The position numbers were made by a program, and so were the translations under genes. Under the pieces are notes generated by a model, which worked only from the letters and a program-made list of their open reading frames with translations, had not been told where the DNA came from and ran no database searches. From an uncultured Bacteroidales bacterium (GTDB lineage Bacteria; Bacteroidota; Bacteroidia; Bacteroidales; P3): a DNA stretch of 64,000 nucleotides. Of the stretch, positions 7,512 to 17,545 are shown one piece after another. The stretch spans positions 1 to 64,000 of the forward strand of contig CALDHX010000011.1 in the NCBI GenBank assembly GCA_937901525.1, given 5' to 3'. The stretch's first letter is position 1. Each line of letters begins with the position of its first letter.

Positions 7512-8423
7512 ATGAATATCTTAGAAACCAAAGAGGTTAGTAAGTCATATTCTTCTCATAAAGTTTTAGATAAAGTCTCAATAAAAATCAAAGAAGGTGA
7601 AATTTTTGGACTTTTAGGCCCTAATGGAGCAGGAAAAACTACTCTTATTAGAATGATAAATCAAATTACAGCACCTGATGAGGGAGAAATTTTGTTTTTT
7701 GACAATAAATTAACAAGAGAAGACATTAAAAACATTGGCTATTTGCCCGAAGAAAGAGGACTTTATAAGAAAATGAAGGTGGGCGAACAGGCTATTTATT
7801 TTGCAGAATTAAAAGGTTTATCAAAAAAAGAAGCAAAAAAAAGATTAGAATATTGGTTTGAGCGTTTTGAAATAGGAAATTGGTGGAATAAACGTGTAGA
7901 AGAATTATCAAAAGGTATGGCTCAAAAAATTCAATTCATAACAACTATTCTTCATGAGCCGAAACTACTTATTTTTGACGAGCCTTTTAGTGGTTTTGAC
8001 CCTTTAAATGCAAATCTTTTAAAGAATGAAATCTTAAATCTTAGAGAAAAAGGTGCTACAATCATATTTTCTACTCACAATATGGAAAGTGTGGAGGAAA
8101 TTTGCGACTCTATTGCCCTTATAAACAAATCAAAAATGATTTTAGAAGGCAATGTATATGAAATAAAAGAGAGATTTAAGCAAAATAGATTTGAAATCAT
8201 CGTTCCTTTTCAAGAACGAGTAGAGAATTTGTTGATTGAGGGTTGCGAACTTTTAAATTCAAAGACAGATAAGGAAAAATCCATATTAACTCTTTCAATA
8301 GAAAAGGGACGAAATGCAGATTTACTTTCTAATATTTTGAAAGAAACTAATATTCTTTCTTACAGAGAGATTCTTCCTTCAATGAATAATATTTTCATAG
8401 AAACAATCAAGAATAATGAATAA
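7512..8423 (+). CDS. ABC transporter ATP-binding protein (NatA-like)
   Basis: 303 residues. Walker A GPNGAGKTT at 36-44, signature LSKGM at 132-136, Walker B LLIFDEP at 152-158, switch His at about 189 (STHNM). The C-terminal 80 residues form the extra domain usual in NatA/CcmA-type export ATPases. It energises an ABC-2 exporter at the inner membrane. The permease gene overlaps its 3' end by 8 bp, so the two are translationally coupled. Substrate unknown; NatAB exports sodium, but relatives export many compounds. Confidence 0.9.
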   Translation: MNILETKEVSKSYSSHKVLDKVSIKIKEGEIFGLLGPNGAGKTTLIRMINQITAPDEGEILFFDNKLTREDIKNIGYLPEERGLYKKMKVGEQAIYFAELKGLSKKEAKKRLEYWFERFEIGNWWNKRVEELSKGMAQKIQFITTILHEPKLLIFDEPFSGFDPLNANLLKNEILNLREKGATIIFSTHNMESVEEICDSIALINKSKMILEGNVYEIKERFKQNRFEIIVPFQERVENLLIEGCELLNSKTDKEKSILTLSIEKGRNADLLSNILKETNILSYREILPSMNNIFIETIKNNE

Positions 8424-9759
8424 AATAAAAATCATAATAAAAAGAGAATATCTAACTCGTGTTAGCAAGAAATCGTTTCTTGTAATGACTATTCTCGGAC
8501 CTATTTTAATGAGTTTATTAATTTTTACTCCATTTTTTCTTTCTAATATTGAGGAAGATAGATTGAATATAATGGTTGTTGATCAAACTCTTAACGTTAG
8601 CGAAAACGATAGTGTATATTTATTCAAAAATCAATTCCTAAGTTCTGACAGAATTAAGTTTGAATATTTTGACAACATAGAAACAGCTCAAAGTATTTTG
8701 AAAGAAGGTGGAGTTGATGGAGTTTTAGAAATTGTAAAAACTAACGACACCCCTCCTATTAAAGGTTTTATGTATTATGGTGAGCAAGAAATTCCAGGAA
8801 GTGTACAAGAGGAAATAAAAAATCAATTAACAAATATATTGAAAAACAGCATTCTTCGATTGGATTATGGAATGAATGAAAAAGAAATTGCGTGGGTAAA
8901 CAATCCTACAATAGATTTCTATACTAAAAATATATTTTCGGGAGAAGAATCCTATAATGAAGTCAAGATGTTGCTTGGTATGGTATCAGGATTCTTGATT
9001 TATTTCTTTGTCTTTTTATTTGGCACTCAAATTATGAAGAGTGTATCGGACGAAAAGATGAATAGAGTTGTGGAGGTTTTGGTTTCAAGCGTAAGGCCAA
9101 TAGAATTGCTATTTGGAAAGATAATTGCTATTGCTCTTGTGAGTCTTACTCAAATTGTATTGTGGATTGTAATTATTTTTGGAATAATTACTTTTGCACA
9201 AACCGCAGCTCCTGAAATATTTTCTGCACCACAAGAACAAACAATCAATATTGACCAAAGAATTGTAACGGTTGATCAAATCAATGCAACAGAATCAACT
9301 GAGGTTTCTGAGATTGTAAGTGGTCTTTTTGCAATAAATATTCCTTTAATGGTTGGTATGTTTGTGTTTTATTTCATTATGGGATTTTTATTGTACGCAT
9401 CTTTGTTTGGTGCAATAGGTTCGCTACTTGATGTTGACACAGATGGAAGTCAATTCACGCTTCCTGTAACTATTCCTTTGGTTTTAGCAATCATTTGTTT
9501 ACCTATATTGAGCGATAACCCAACAAGTTCTATTGCTTTTTGGCTTTCAATAATTCCTTTCACAGCTCCTGTTGCTATGATGGTCAGAATACCTTTTGGA
9601 GTGGCAAGTTGGGAAATTCTTCTTTCTTGTTCTCTTATGATTGTCTTTATTGTAATATGTGTTGTGATTGCAGCAAAAATTTACCGCACAGGAATACTTA
9701 TGTACGGCAAGAAGATTACTTATAAAGAGTTGTGGAAATGGTTGAAATATAAGAACTAA
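8416..9759 (+). CDS. ABC-2 type permease (NatB-like)
   Basis: 447 residues. One N-terminal membrane segment (about 22-44), then an extracytoplasmic domain of about 140 residues. Five or six membrane segments follow from about residue 185, with the conserved EKMNRVVEVLVSSVRPIELL motif between the first two and a FTAPVAMMVRIPFG loop near the C-terminus, both typical of NatB/YhaP proteins. Pairs with the overlapping ATPase. Its stop overlaps the convergent DUF2461 stop in CTAA. Confidence 0.88.
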   Translation: MNKIKIIIKREYLTRVSKKSFLVMTILGPILMSLLIFTPFFLSNIEEDRLNIMVVDQTLNVSENDSVYLFKNQFLSSDRIKFEYFDNIETAQSILKEGGVDGVLEIVKTNDTPPIKGFMYYGEQEIPGSVQEEIKNQLTNILKNSILRLDYGMNEKEIAWVNNPTIDFYTKNIFSGEESYNEVKMLLGMVSGFLIYFFVFLFGTQIMKSVSDEKMNRVVEVLVSSVRPIELLFGKIIAIALVSLTQIVLWIVIIFGIITFAQTAAPEIFSAPQEQTINIDQRIVTVDQINATESTEVSEIVSGLFAINIPLMVGMFVFYFIMGFLLYASLFGAIGSLLDVDTDGSQFTLPVTIPLVLAIICLPILSDNPTSSIAFWLSIIPFTAPVAMMVRIPFGVASWEILLSCSLMIVFIVICVVIAAKIYRTGILMYGKKITYKELWKWLKYKN

Positions 9760-10424
9760 TCAACTGCTTGTATTGCTCGGTTGATAAATTCTTTGAACTT
9801 CATTGTTTTTTCAAATTCTTGGGTTACTCTTTCCAATAAGTTGTCCGATAAAACGTAAGAATCGTCTAATTTTTTGCTTAAAATAAAGTCTTTAAGCTTT
9901 AAATATTCGGCATTTATTGCGTCTTTTGGAAATTGTTTTGGCACTGTTTTCATTTTATTTTCAGAGTCTATCTCCCACCCTTTTGCATTGCTTATGCAAG
10001 ATTGAAATTCGTTTGGCAAAGAAAATACATCTTCTCTTATACTATTGATTATATTGTTTGGAAGGCAAACTGCACCACTTGCAAGCAAATGAGAGGAAAG
10101 ATATTGCTTTGACTGAGCTTCTAAATGAAAGTAATAACCGCCTAATCCTGACTTTTTTCCGTTTGGACATATATATGCACCTATGTGAGTCTTGTAAGGA
10201 GTTTTGTCTTTTGAGAATCTCAGGTCGCGATATATTCTATATGTACAATCTTTTACTTGTAAGCCTCTTATTGTTGGGTCAAAAGTTTCTATATTTGCAA
10301 TTAATTGCTGTGTAAATGTTTCAAAACAATGTTTTGCTTCTTGGTAAAATGACTTGTTTTTATCAAACCATTCTTTATTGTTGTTAAGGCTTAGTTGATT
10401 TATAAAATCTAATACTATTTTCAT
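9756..10424 (-). CDS. DUF2461 family protein
   Basis: 222 residues, the full family length. Family hallmarks: FLDFINQL at the N-terminus, NNNKEWFDKNK, YRIYRDLRFSKDKTPYKTH around residue 75, and GGYYFHLE near 103. The biochemical function is not known. Last gene of a tight operon; it starts 4 bp after the rarA stop. Confidence 0.85.
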   Translation of the reverse strand: MKIVLDFINQLSLNNNKEWFDKNKSFYQEAKHCFETFTQQLIANIETFDPTIRGLQVKDCTYRIYRDLRFSKDKTPYKTHIGAYICPNGKKSGLGGYYFHLEAQSKQYLSSHLLASGAVCLPNNIINSIREDVFSLPNEFQSCISNAKGWEIDSENKMKTVPKQFPKDAINAEYLKLKDFILSKKLDDSYVLSDNLLERVTQEFEKTMKFKEFINRAIQAVD

Positions 10425-10428
10425 AAGG

Positions 10429-11688
10429 CTAATAATTGTATATTCCTGACCATAGTTTTCTTAATAGTTCTCTTGTAGAGTTTTCTTGACGATTGTCAGC
10501 CGGTTCGTAAAGAGACACACCCTGCAAATCATCTGGCATAAATTGTTGTTGCACAAAATGGTTTGCATAATCGTGAGAATAGCGATAATCTGCACCATAT
10601 CCTATTTGTTTCATTAGTTTTGTTGGTGCGTTTCTTAGATGTATTGGCACAGGTTTATCTCCTGTTTGTTCAACTAATTCAATTGCTTTGTTAATTGCCA
10701 TATATGTAGAATTGCTTTTTGCTGATGTTGCTAAATATACTGCTGTTTGCGAGAGTATTATTCTACATTCTGGATAACCAATCTTGCTTACTGCATCAAA
10801 ACAATTATTTGCAAGCAAAAGAGCATTTGGATTCGCATTTCCTATGTCTTCTGAGGCTAAGATTAACATTCTTCTTGCTATAAAAAGTGGATCTTCTCCC
10901 GATACAATCATTCTTGCTAACCAATAAACTGCTGCATTTGGGTCGGAACCTCTAATACTTTTTATGAATGCCGATATTATATCGTAGTGATTCTCGCCTT
11001 TTTTGTCGTATATTGCTATGTTTTGTTGTATTATTGTAGAAACGGTTTGATTAGTCAAAGAAAAATCACCCGTAAATTGAGATGCTACTAATTCTACTGC
11101 ATTGATTAATTTTCTTGCATCACCTCCGCTTATTCTAATTAAGGCTTCGGTTTCTTTTATTTCTATTTTTCTATTTTCACTTTGTTCTAAATAAGAGACA
11201 GCTTTTTGAATTATTTTTTCTAAATGATGTTTTTCGAGATTTCTTAGTATATAAACTTGTGCTCTTGAAAGAAGTGGTGAAATGATTTCAAAACTTGGGT
11301 TTTCGGTTGTCGCTCCTATCAGTCTTACAATGCCTTGTTCTACTGCTCCAAGCAAGGAATCTTGTTGGTTTTTGGAGAATCGGTGGATTTCATCAACAAA
11401 AAGGATTGAGTTTCCATTATTAAGCTTTGCTCTATCTATGACTTCTCTTACTTCTTTCACACCACTATTGATTGCAGAAAGGGTATAGAATTGTGCTGAT
11501 ATGGTATTTGCAATTATTCCAGCCAAAGTAGTTTTTCCAACGCCAGGTGGTCCCCATAAAATCATAGATGGCACATTGTTTTCTTTGATTGCTCTATGCA
11601 ATATTGCACCTTCTCCAATTAAGTGTTCTTGTCCTATGTAGTCTTCAAGAGTTTGAGGACGTAAAACCTCTGCTAATGGTTTTATCAT
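10429..11688 (-). CDS. rarA: Replication-associated recombination protein RarA (MgsA)
   Basis: 419 residues, normal length. AAA+ clamp-loader-like ATPase: Walker A GPPGVGKTT at 46-54, Walker B LFVDEIHRF at about 97, sensor GATTENPSF, and the arginine-finger segment ISPLLSRAQV. A C-terminal tetramerisation domain contains GSDPNAAVYWLARM and ASEDIGNANP. Acts at stalled replication forks. It sits in the operon downstream of an RsmI-like methylase, with 6 bp between them. Confidence 0.95.
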   Translation of the reverse strand: MIKPLAEVLRPQTLEDYIGQEHLIGEGAILHRAIKENNVPSMILWGPPGVGKTTLAGIIANTISAQFYTLSAINSGVKEVREVIDRAKLNNGNSILFVDEIHRFSKNQQDSLLGAVEQGIVRLIGATTENPSFEIISPLLSRAQVYILRNLEKHHLEKIIQKAVSYLEQSENRKIEIKETEALIRISGGDARKLINAVELVASQFTGDFSLTNQTVSTIIQQNIAIYDKKGENHYDIISAFIKSIRGSDPNAAVYWLARMIVSGEDPLFIARRMLILASEDIGNANPNALLLANNCFDAVSKIGYPECRIILSQTAVYLATSAKSNSTYMAINKAIELVEQTGDKPVPIHLRNAPTKLMKQIGYGADYRYSHDYANHFVQQQFMPDDLQGVSLYEPADNRQENSTRELLRKLWSGIYNY

Positions 11689-11694
11689 TTTGTT

Positions 11695-12402
11695 TTATTT
11701 GTAAATTAAAAAGACTGTATTACGTTTATTCAAATCAATGGTAGTTTTTTTCCATTGTTGAATAGATTTACTTATGATTTGCTGAGAAGATAAGCCTATA
11801 TCTACTCCAAGACACAACATTGTATTTTGACTAAGCACTTCTTTTAAGACTTGAAGCATTTGATTGTTTCTATAAGGTGCTTCTATGAAGATTTGTGTCT
11901 GAGAAATCTTGTAGCAAAGGCTTTCTAATTCTTTTATTTTCTTTATTCTTTGGCTTTTATCTATTGGTAAATATCCAACAAAGGCGAAGTTTTGTCCGTT
12001 AAACCCACTTGCCATTAAAGACATCATTAAAGAAGAGGGTCCAATCAAAGGACAAACTTTAAAACCTTCTTTTTGGGCTAATTTTACCAAAGCTGCACCC
12101 GGATCTGCCACGCAAGGAAGTCCTGCTTCGCTCATCAATCCAAGATTTTTTCCTTGTCTTAATGGAGTTAAGTAAGAATCTATTTCTTTTAAATCAGTAT
12201 GCTCGTTTAATTCATAAAATTCTACCTCGGCAAAATCTTTTGTGTAGCCTGCTTTTCTAAGAAAACGTCTTGCTGTTCTTACTTGTTCTACAACAAAACT
12301 ATCACATTCTTGCAAAAGTTTTTGATTCTCCTCAGGTAAGCATTGATTGATTTCAATATCTGCAATAGGTGTAGGAAATAAATATAAAACTGCTTCACTC
12401 AT
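11695..12402 (-). CDS. RsmI-like SAM-dependent methyltransferase (tetrapyrrole methylase fold)
   Basis: 235 residues from ATG 12402; an ATG at 12408 adds two. It contains LGLMSEAGLPCVADPGAALV (the RsmI SDAGTPLISDPG region), CPLIGPSSLMMSLMASG and FVGYLP. The RsmI family 2'-O-methylates C1402 of 16S rRNA. Here the N-terminus reads LFPTPIADIE instead of the classical GTPIGNL, so it may be the Bacteroidota RsmI-like paralogue rather than RsmI itself. It overlaps the upstream membrane-protein gene by 8 bp. Confidence 0.75.
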   Translation of the reverse strand: MSEAVLYLFPTPIADIEINQCLPEENQKLLQECDSFVVEQVRTARRFLRKAGYTKDFAEVEFYELNEHTDLKEIDSYLTPLRQGKNLGLMSEAGLPCVADPGAALVKLAQKEGFKVCPLIGPSSLMMSLMASGFNGQNFAFVGYLPIDKSQRIKKIKELESLCYKISQTQIFIEAPYRNNQMLQVLKEVLSQNTMLCLGVDIGLSSQQIISKSIQQWKKTTIDLNKRNTVFLIYK

Positions 12403-12889
12403 TATCAACCTCCTTTATTGGGTGTTTTATCATATAAATATAATAGTAAGCAATAAAAAACAAAGCCAACATTATATCTCCATAAGAAAAGCCTCTGTAA
12501 CCAAGAAATAGTATAGGAACAAAAACAAGGCCTACTTTACTAACTGCATATAGAAGAACTCCTGATTTATGTCCATACCACATTAGCATACATGAATAAA
12601 TTGATAGCATACTTAGTAGAAATAGAAAAAGGAAGAAAAATAATGATGGGGTAAAAAAATGCAAAAGATTTTCTTTCCAAAAATACATCATTTGAGGAAA
12701 ATGAGTTGAGGAAATAAAATCAATAGAAAAAGATTTAAAGAATAGACCAAAAAACGAAAATACTAATAAGAAAAAAGCATTTGCAATAGAAAAAGGAAGG
12801 ACTATGCGTATCCCCCAAGAGGAACGCATATCCTTCGCACTTTTTTGTAGGTTAATATCTTTAAATTCTTTGATTTCGTTTATTTTCAT
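12395..12889 (-). CDS. Four-helix membrane protein of unknown function
   Basis: 164 residues with four hydrophobic segments (about 33-55, 78-100, 105-125 and 132-155). The N-terminus is cytoplasmic and charged, starting MKINEIKEF. No recognised motif. Its ATG overlaps the hexosaminidase stop (TAATG), so it is co-translated with it. Confidence 0.6.
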   Translation of the reverse strand: MKINEIKEFKDINLQKSAKDMRSSWGIRIVLPFSIANAFFLLVFSFFGLFFKSFSIDFISSTHFPQMMYFWKENLLHFFTPSLFFFLFLFLLSMLSIYSCMLMWYGHKSGVLLYAVSKVGLVFVPILFLGYRGFSYGDIMLALFFIAYYYIYMIKHPIKEVDNE

Positions 12890-15216
12890 TACTTAATGAT
12901 TATCTCATCTGCAAAACAGTGTGCATCATATCCACAACCAGGGTGTCCTTCTGGGCATTTTCTAACTGTTTCTGCATAAATCTTCACATATCTTGCTTTT
13001 TTGTCTTTGCAATTTGCCTTCACATTAAGTATTTGTCCTTCTTTTGTAAGTTCAATGTCCGATTCGCTAACTTCTTTCCAAGTTTTGTTATCATCAGATA
13101 GGTAGAAATGAACTTTTGTTGGAAGGAAAATCCAACTACCTACGTTATCCAAAAAGTTTAATGAAATAGAATTGATATTTTCTCTTTTTTCTAAATCAAC
13201 AACTACATCATAATCATATCCGTAAGTACCAATCCATTTATCATAACTCTTAGCAGAGCCAAATATTCCATCGGTTAGAGCATTTTTTGTACTTCCTGAA
13301 TATTGCGGATTCATATTTTTAAGTTCATATTTCTTGCCTGTTGCTTTATTAAGGTTGTAAGTAGCCTTAAACATTGGAGAAATAATCTTTCCATCTCTTA
13401 CAACGTATGCAGAAACTGTTGTTGTTTGAGAAAGAATTAGTTTTTGAGTTAGTTTTTGAGAAGAAAGTGTTGGCTCACTTCCGTCAAGAGTGTAAATTAT
13501 TTCAGAGTTCTTTGCAGGAGTGTTAAGTTCCAATTCCACATTCTTTGTCTTAGAATTAAAACTTACATCTGCCGAAATAGAATAGTGAGAACGAGAATAA
13601 TTCATTCCCATTGCATCGTAGTATTTCAATAGCTTTTCTAATTTATCTAAGAATTTATCATAGTTTTTCTTTTCTTTTTGACTCCAAGCTGTTTCACTCA
13701 TTGCAGCAGTACGAGGATAATCCATATAGATTGTATAATCAAATGTAGGAATGTATTCTCTCCACATATTTGCTTGTACTCCTATAATGTGTTTTTCTGC
13801 ACTTGTTCCTGCTATTTCTTTTGGAACAGGTTCATAATGATAGACTTTTTTAAGTGGAGTAAAGCCTCCTATTGCAAGAGGTTCATTATCTGCTTCTGCT
13901 TGATAGTAATCAAAATATAAATAAGCACAAGGAACCATTACTGCATCGTATCCCATTCTTGCAGCATCAACTCCGTCTGCTTCTCCAAGCCATGACATAA
14001 CAGTAACCTCATCTTTAATTCCTCCTTCAAGGATTTCGCTCCATGCAATAGCTTGACGATTTTTTGTTTTAAGGTATTGTGTTATTTGTTGCAAGAACCA
14101 ACTTTGTAATTCAAACTCATCTTTAAGTCCATGTTTCTTTATTTGTGCTTGACACTTAGGACATTCTTTCCATTGTCCTTTTGGGCATTCATCTCCTCCG
14201 ATATGAATATATTTATATGGGAATATTTCAACAACTTCGTCCAAAACATTTTTCATAAACTCTATTGTTTCGTCCTGAGTACATAAAACATCTTCTATAA
14301 CTCCCCATGTACAAGACACTTCGTAAGTAGTATCTTTACAACCCAAGTTTGGATAAGCAGCAAGCACCGATTGAGAGTGTCCAGGCATTTCTATTTCAGG
14401 AATAATATCAATATTTCTTTCCTTAGCATAAGCAACTATTTCTCTTGCTTGGTCTTGTGTATAATAACCTTGATGAACAAATCCGTCATAATTAGGATTG
14501 CGAGCATCATTATCATTATAATGTCCTATAATTGTTGATTTTCTTTTTGAAGCTATTGATTGCAAAGAAGGATATTTCTTAATTTCTATTCTCCAACCTT
14601 GATCGTCTGTCAAATGCCAATGCAACACGTTAAGTTTATGAAAAGCCATATAATCAATATAACGTTTTACATCTTCAACACTCATAAAATGTCTTGCAAC
14701 ATCAAGATGTTTTCCACGATAAGCAAAACGAGGATAATCCACTATTTCACATGCAGGAATTTTTGTGCAACACATCTTAACTACTTCGTGATTTCCAACA
14801 AACATTGGGTCGATCAATTGCAATAGAGTTTGAATAGCGTAGAAGAATCCTGCATTTTCGTTTGCTTGAATTACGATATTCTTTTCTGTTACCTTTAAAT
14901 TATAGCCTTCATCTCCTAAAACCTTGTCGCTAACCTTCACAAAAAGAATCGCATTTGCATCATCTTTCAATTCAGAAAGATTAGTTACAGAGATTTTCTT
15001 TCCAAAAGCATACTCAAGTTTTTCTTTTAAGAATTTAACCGATTGCATTTCAGTAGAATTTACATTAACTGCAATCTTGGTTGTAGAACTTAACTTAAAC
15101 TCTTTTTCTTTTAATTCCTTAACCGAAATAGGTTCTGGAATAACACTTATATTTGTTTGAGCAACACCAATAATTGTTGCAATCAAACAAAAGATAAAAA
15201 TACTTGTTCTTTTCAT
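12889..15216 (-). CDS. Exported beta-N-acetylhexosaminidase, GH20
   Basis: 775 residues. The signal peptide ends near GVAQT. A GH20b domain (about 22-150) precedes the GH20 barrel (about 165-510), with HWHLTDDQGWRIEIKKYP, the catalytic Asp-Glu in HIGGDECPKGQW near residue 340, and WGEADG-like and MWREY substrate-binding segments. Then comes a chitobiase-type Ig-like domain (YTLDGSEPTLSS) and a C-terminal F5/8 discoidin-like domain ending near CGYDAHCFADEIII. It removes terminal GlcNAc/GalNAc from glycans in the periplasm or at the surface; there is no T9SS tail. First gene of the operon down to DUF2461. Confidence 0.92.
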   Translation of the reverse strand: MKRTSIFIFCLIATIIGVAQTNISVIPEPISVKELKEKEFKLSSTTKIAVNVNSTEMQSVKFLKEKLEYAFGKKISVTNLSELKDDANAILFVKVSDKVLGDEGYNLKVTEKNIVIQANENAGFFYAIQTLLQLIDPMFVGNHEVVKMCCTKIPACEIVDYPRFAYRGKHLDVARHFMSVEDVKRYIDYMAFHKLNVLHWHLTDDQGWRIEIKKYPSLQSIASKRKSTIIGHYNDNDARNPNYDGFVHQGYYTQDQAREIVAYAKERNIDIIPEIEMPGHSQSVLAAYPNLGCKDTTYEVSCTWGVIEDVLCTQDETIEFMKNVLDEVVEIFPYKYIHIGGDECPKGQWKECPKCQAQIKKHGLKDEFELQSWFLQQITQYLKTKNRQAIAWSEILEGGIKDEVTVMSWLGEADGVDAARMGYDAVMVPCAYLYFDYYQAEADNEPLAIGGFTPLKKVYHYEPVPKEIAGTSAEKHIIGVQANMWREYIPTFDYTIYMDYPRTAAMSETAWSQKEKKNYDKFLDKLEKLLKYYDAMGMNYSRSHYSISADVSFNSKTKNVELELNTPAKNSEIIYTLDGSEPTLSSQKLTQKLILSQTTTVSAYVVRDGKIISPMFKATYNLNKATGKKYELKNMNPQYSGSTKNALTDGIFGSAKSYDKWIGTYGYDYDVVVDLEKRENINSISLNFLDNVGSWIFLPTKVHFYLSDDNKTWKEVSESDIELTKEGQILNVKANCKDKKARYVKIYAETVRKCPEGHPGCGYDAHCFADEIIIK

Positions 15217-15247
15217 TATTTTTCTAATTAAATTTTAAATTAAACGG

Positions 15248-15255
15248 CAAAGATA
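15248..15255 (-). promoter_or_regulatory. -7 element TATCTTTG for the GH20 operon
   Basis: Exact match on the minus strand, 32 bp upstream of the GH20 ATG, just past the comF stop. Confidence 0.6.
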
Positions 15256-15265
15256 ACACTAATTC

Positions 15266-15913
15266 TTAATAATTTGAAGATAGATAAGCAAAAGATAGTT
15301 TTAAATTAGGTATTTTGCGTAAAGTTTTCACAAAATAATTACTTGTAGCCGAAGTTGTAATCACATCATCAATTATTAAGATGTGTTTATTCTCCAAACC
15401 ACATTTTCGTTTCAAGACAAATATATCTCGCACATTTTCCCAACGATTTTGAGCTTGAATTTGAGGAGGATTATTAATTTTTCGTTTAATCACATTTGTC
15501 AAAATTGGAATTTTGAGTTTTTTAGACAAAACCCTACCCAATACCTCACTTTGATTAAATCCCCTTTTATAGAGTTTCTTTCTATGAAGAGAAATCGGCA
15601 TAATCAAATCCACACTTTCAATCCATTCAACTTCCTTTAAATGTTCTGCCCACAAACTTCCTAACTGCTTTCCTATAAAAATATTTCCTCCATATTTAAA
15701 AGAATGCAATGCCTCTTTACAATAAGAATAATCAAGAAATATATCTATATTTTCAAAAGCTACTTCTGTAATCTTATACTTATACTCCTCCCTCGCATTC
15801 TTTTTGTAAGGATAGTGCTTATAGCAAGAAAGACAAACTATCTTTTCTCCACGCACTAAAACCTCATCACAAAAAATACATCTTTGAGGAAACAATATGT
15901 CAATTAACGACAT
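15266..15913 (-). CDS. ComF family phosphoribosyltransferase-like protein
   Basis: 215 residues. An N-terminal Cys4 zinc motif (CIFCDE then CLSCYKHYP) is followed by a type I phosphoribosyltransferase fold. Hallmarks are LHRKKLYKRGFNQSEVL and the PRPP-binding loop ILIIDDVITTSAT near the C-terminus. ComF is needed for DNA uptake in competent species; in many Bacteroidota its role is untested. It overlaps the upstream lipoprotein gene by 10 bp. Confidence 0.88.
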   Translation of the reverse strand: MSLIDILFPQRCIFCDEVLVRGEKIVCLSCYKHYPYKKNAREEYKYKITEVAFENIDIFLDYSYCKEALHSFKYGGNIFIGKQLGSLWAEHLKEVEWIESVDLIMPISLHRKKLYKRGFNQSEVLGRVLSKKLKIPILTNVIKRKINNPPQIQAQNRWENVRDIFVLKRKCGLENKHILIIDDVITTSATSNYFVKTLRKIPNLKLSFAYLSSNY

Positions 15914-16455
15914 TTCTTTAATTCAGCAGTAGTTTTTATCGGAATATTCTTGAAAACGAACAAAACATCTCTAATATCGTCTGCATTCACTTTACTTTGC
16001 ATCTGTCCTAAAAGAGTTCCACTTATTTCTTTCTCATTAAAATCTTGCAAATAAAGTTCCAATTTCTTCGGAGTAAGCATTAAATCAAACACACCCGCTT
16101 GCTGAGCATTTTTATTCTTATAAAACTCTGCAATTAGATTCTTTGGAGTTAAGTTTTCATTTAATTGAAAATGCACAAACAAATATTTATGATATAAATC
16201 TATATCAAAATCTTTTAAATCCTCTGTACATACAACAATATCGCACCAAGTAGGATTTTCTTTATCATCTACAACTGCATAACAACTACCTAAATCTTTT
16301 ATTTCAGCTTTCCATTCTTCTGAATCCTGATAAAAATATATCAACTCCTTACCTTGAAGAAATTCATCTTTACTTGACTGTGGTTTATCTTTGCAAGCAA
16401 AAAAAGATAAAGCAAAAACAGAAACCAACAACAAAAGAACTTTTGACACTCTCAT
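15904..16455 (-). CDS. Predicted lipoprotein of unknown function
   Basis: 183 residues from ATG 16455 (MRVSKVLLLL); ATG 16461 adds two. Signal peptide II: the lipobox LSFFAC puts the lipidated Cys at about residue 21. The mature domain of about 160 residues ends in a short Lys-rich tail; I do not recognise the family. It overlaps comF, so the two are co-expressed, probably by genomic convenience. Confidence 0.7.
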   Translation of the reverse strand: MRVSKVLLLLVSVFALSFFACKDKPQSSKDEFLQGKELIYFYQDSEEWKAEIKDLGSCYAVVDDKENPTWCDIVVCTEDLKDFDIDLYHKYLFVHFQLNENLTPKNLIAEFYKNKNAQQAGVFDLMLTPKKLELYLQDFNEKEISGTLLGQMQSKVNADDIRDVLFVFKNIPIKTTAELKKCR

Positions 16456-16481
16456 AATCAATACTTTTTAAAATTAGACTA

Positions 16482-16489
16482 CAAAAATA
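16482..16489 (-). promoter_or_regulatory. -7 element TATTTTTG
   Basis: Exact minus-strand match 26 bp upstream of the lipoprotein ATG at 16455. Confidence 0.55.
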
Positions 16490-16506
16490 CAAAACTTATT
16501 TAAAAA

Positions 16507-17541
16507 TCAAAAATTAAGTCTTTTAATTAGCAAATCCACATCTTCTTTTTTTGTTGCCCAAGAAGTAACAAACCTTACTTTTGTTTCTTTTTCTCCTCTC
16601 GGTCCCCAAAGTTCAAAACCAACATCTTCACTTAATTTATCCATAAAATCATTTGGCAAAAGAAAGAATTGTTGATTAGTATTAGAGTTTACTACCGGAT
16701 TATAGCCTTTTGCAATAAATGCTTGTTTGATTTTCATTGCCATATCAACAGCATGTCGGCTTACTCTTTCATATAAATTATTTGAAAACAAACATTCAAA
16801 TTGTAAGCCTAACAATCTACCTTTTGCAAGTAAGGCCCCGTGTTGTTTTATCAAAGGAAAGAAATTTTTTAGCAAACTATCATTACACACAACAACGGCT
16901 TCTCCAAACAAAGCACCAAGTTTTGTTCCTCCAATGTAGAAAACATCGCATAAATTAGCAATATCTTGCAAAGAAACATCGTTTCCCTCTGCTGCTAAGC
17001 CATATCCAAGTCTTGCACCATCGATATACAAAGGTATATCCCACTTTTTGCAAACCGAATGAATGTCTTGCAATTCTTTTTTAGAGTAAATTGTTCCATA
17101 TTCTGTTGGAAAAGAAATATAAAGCATACCCGGAGCAACCATGTGCAAGTAAGTGTCGTCTGCATAGAAGTTTGAGATGTAATTTTCCACATCTTCCGCC
17201 TTAACCTTACCTTCATACTCAGGCAGAGTTAAGACTTTGTGTCCACAAGCCTCAATTGCTCCCGATTCATGTACATTTATATGTCCACTTTCTGCTGCTA
17301 AAACACCTTCATGTCTTGAAAGCAATCCATCAATGACTGTTGAATTAGTTTGAGTTCCTCCTACAAGAAAATGAACCCTTGCATTCTCTTTTCCAACTGC
17401 CTTTTTTATCAACCCAACTGCCTTTTCGGTGTATTGATCACAGCCATATCCAACTGTTTCTTCATAATTTGTAGCAACTAATCTATCTATTATTTCTTGG
17501 CAAGCGCCAGCCATATAATCGGTTTCAAAATAGAGTTTCAT
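16507..17541 (-). CDS. ltaE: Low-specificity threonine aldolase
   Basis: 344 residues. Fold-type I PLP enzyme: GGTQTNSTVI near 61, LYIDGARLGYGL with the PLP-contacting Asp at about 174, and the Schiff-base Lys in FYIGGTKLGALFGE (K207). Splits L-threonine or L-allo-threonine into glycine and acetaldehyde. Stands alone, with the CTTTG array of locus B immediately upstream of its ATG (5 bp). Confidence 0.9.
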   Translation of the reverse strand: MKLYFETDYMAGACQEIIDRLVATNYEETVGYGCDQYTEKAVGLIKKAVGKENARVHFLVGGTQTNSTVIDGLLSRHEGVLAAESGHINVHESGAIEACGHKVLTLPEYEGKVKAEDVENYISNFYADDTYLHMVAPGMLYISFPTEYGTIYSKKELQDIHSVCKKWDIPLYIDGARLGYGLAAEGNDVSLQDIANLCDVFYIGGTKLGALFGEAVVVCNDSLLKNFFPLIKQHGALLAKGRLLGLQFECLFSNNLYERVSRHAVDMAMKIKQAFIAKGYNPVVNSNTNQQFFLLPNDFMDKLSEDVGFELWGPRGEKETKVRFVTSWATKKEDVDLLIKRLNF

Positions 17542-17545
17542 TTTT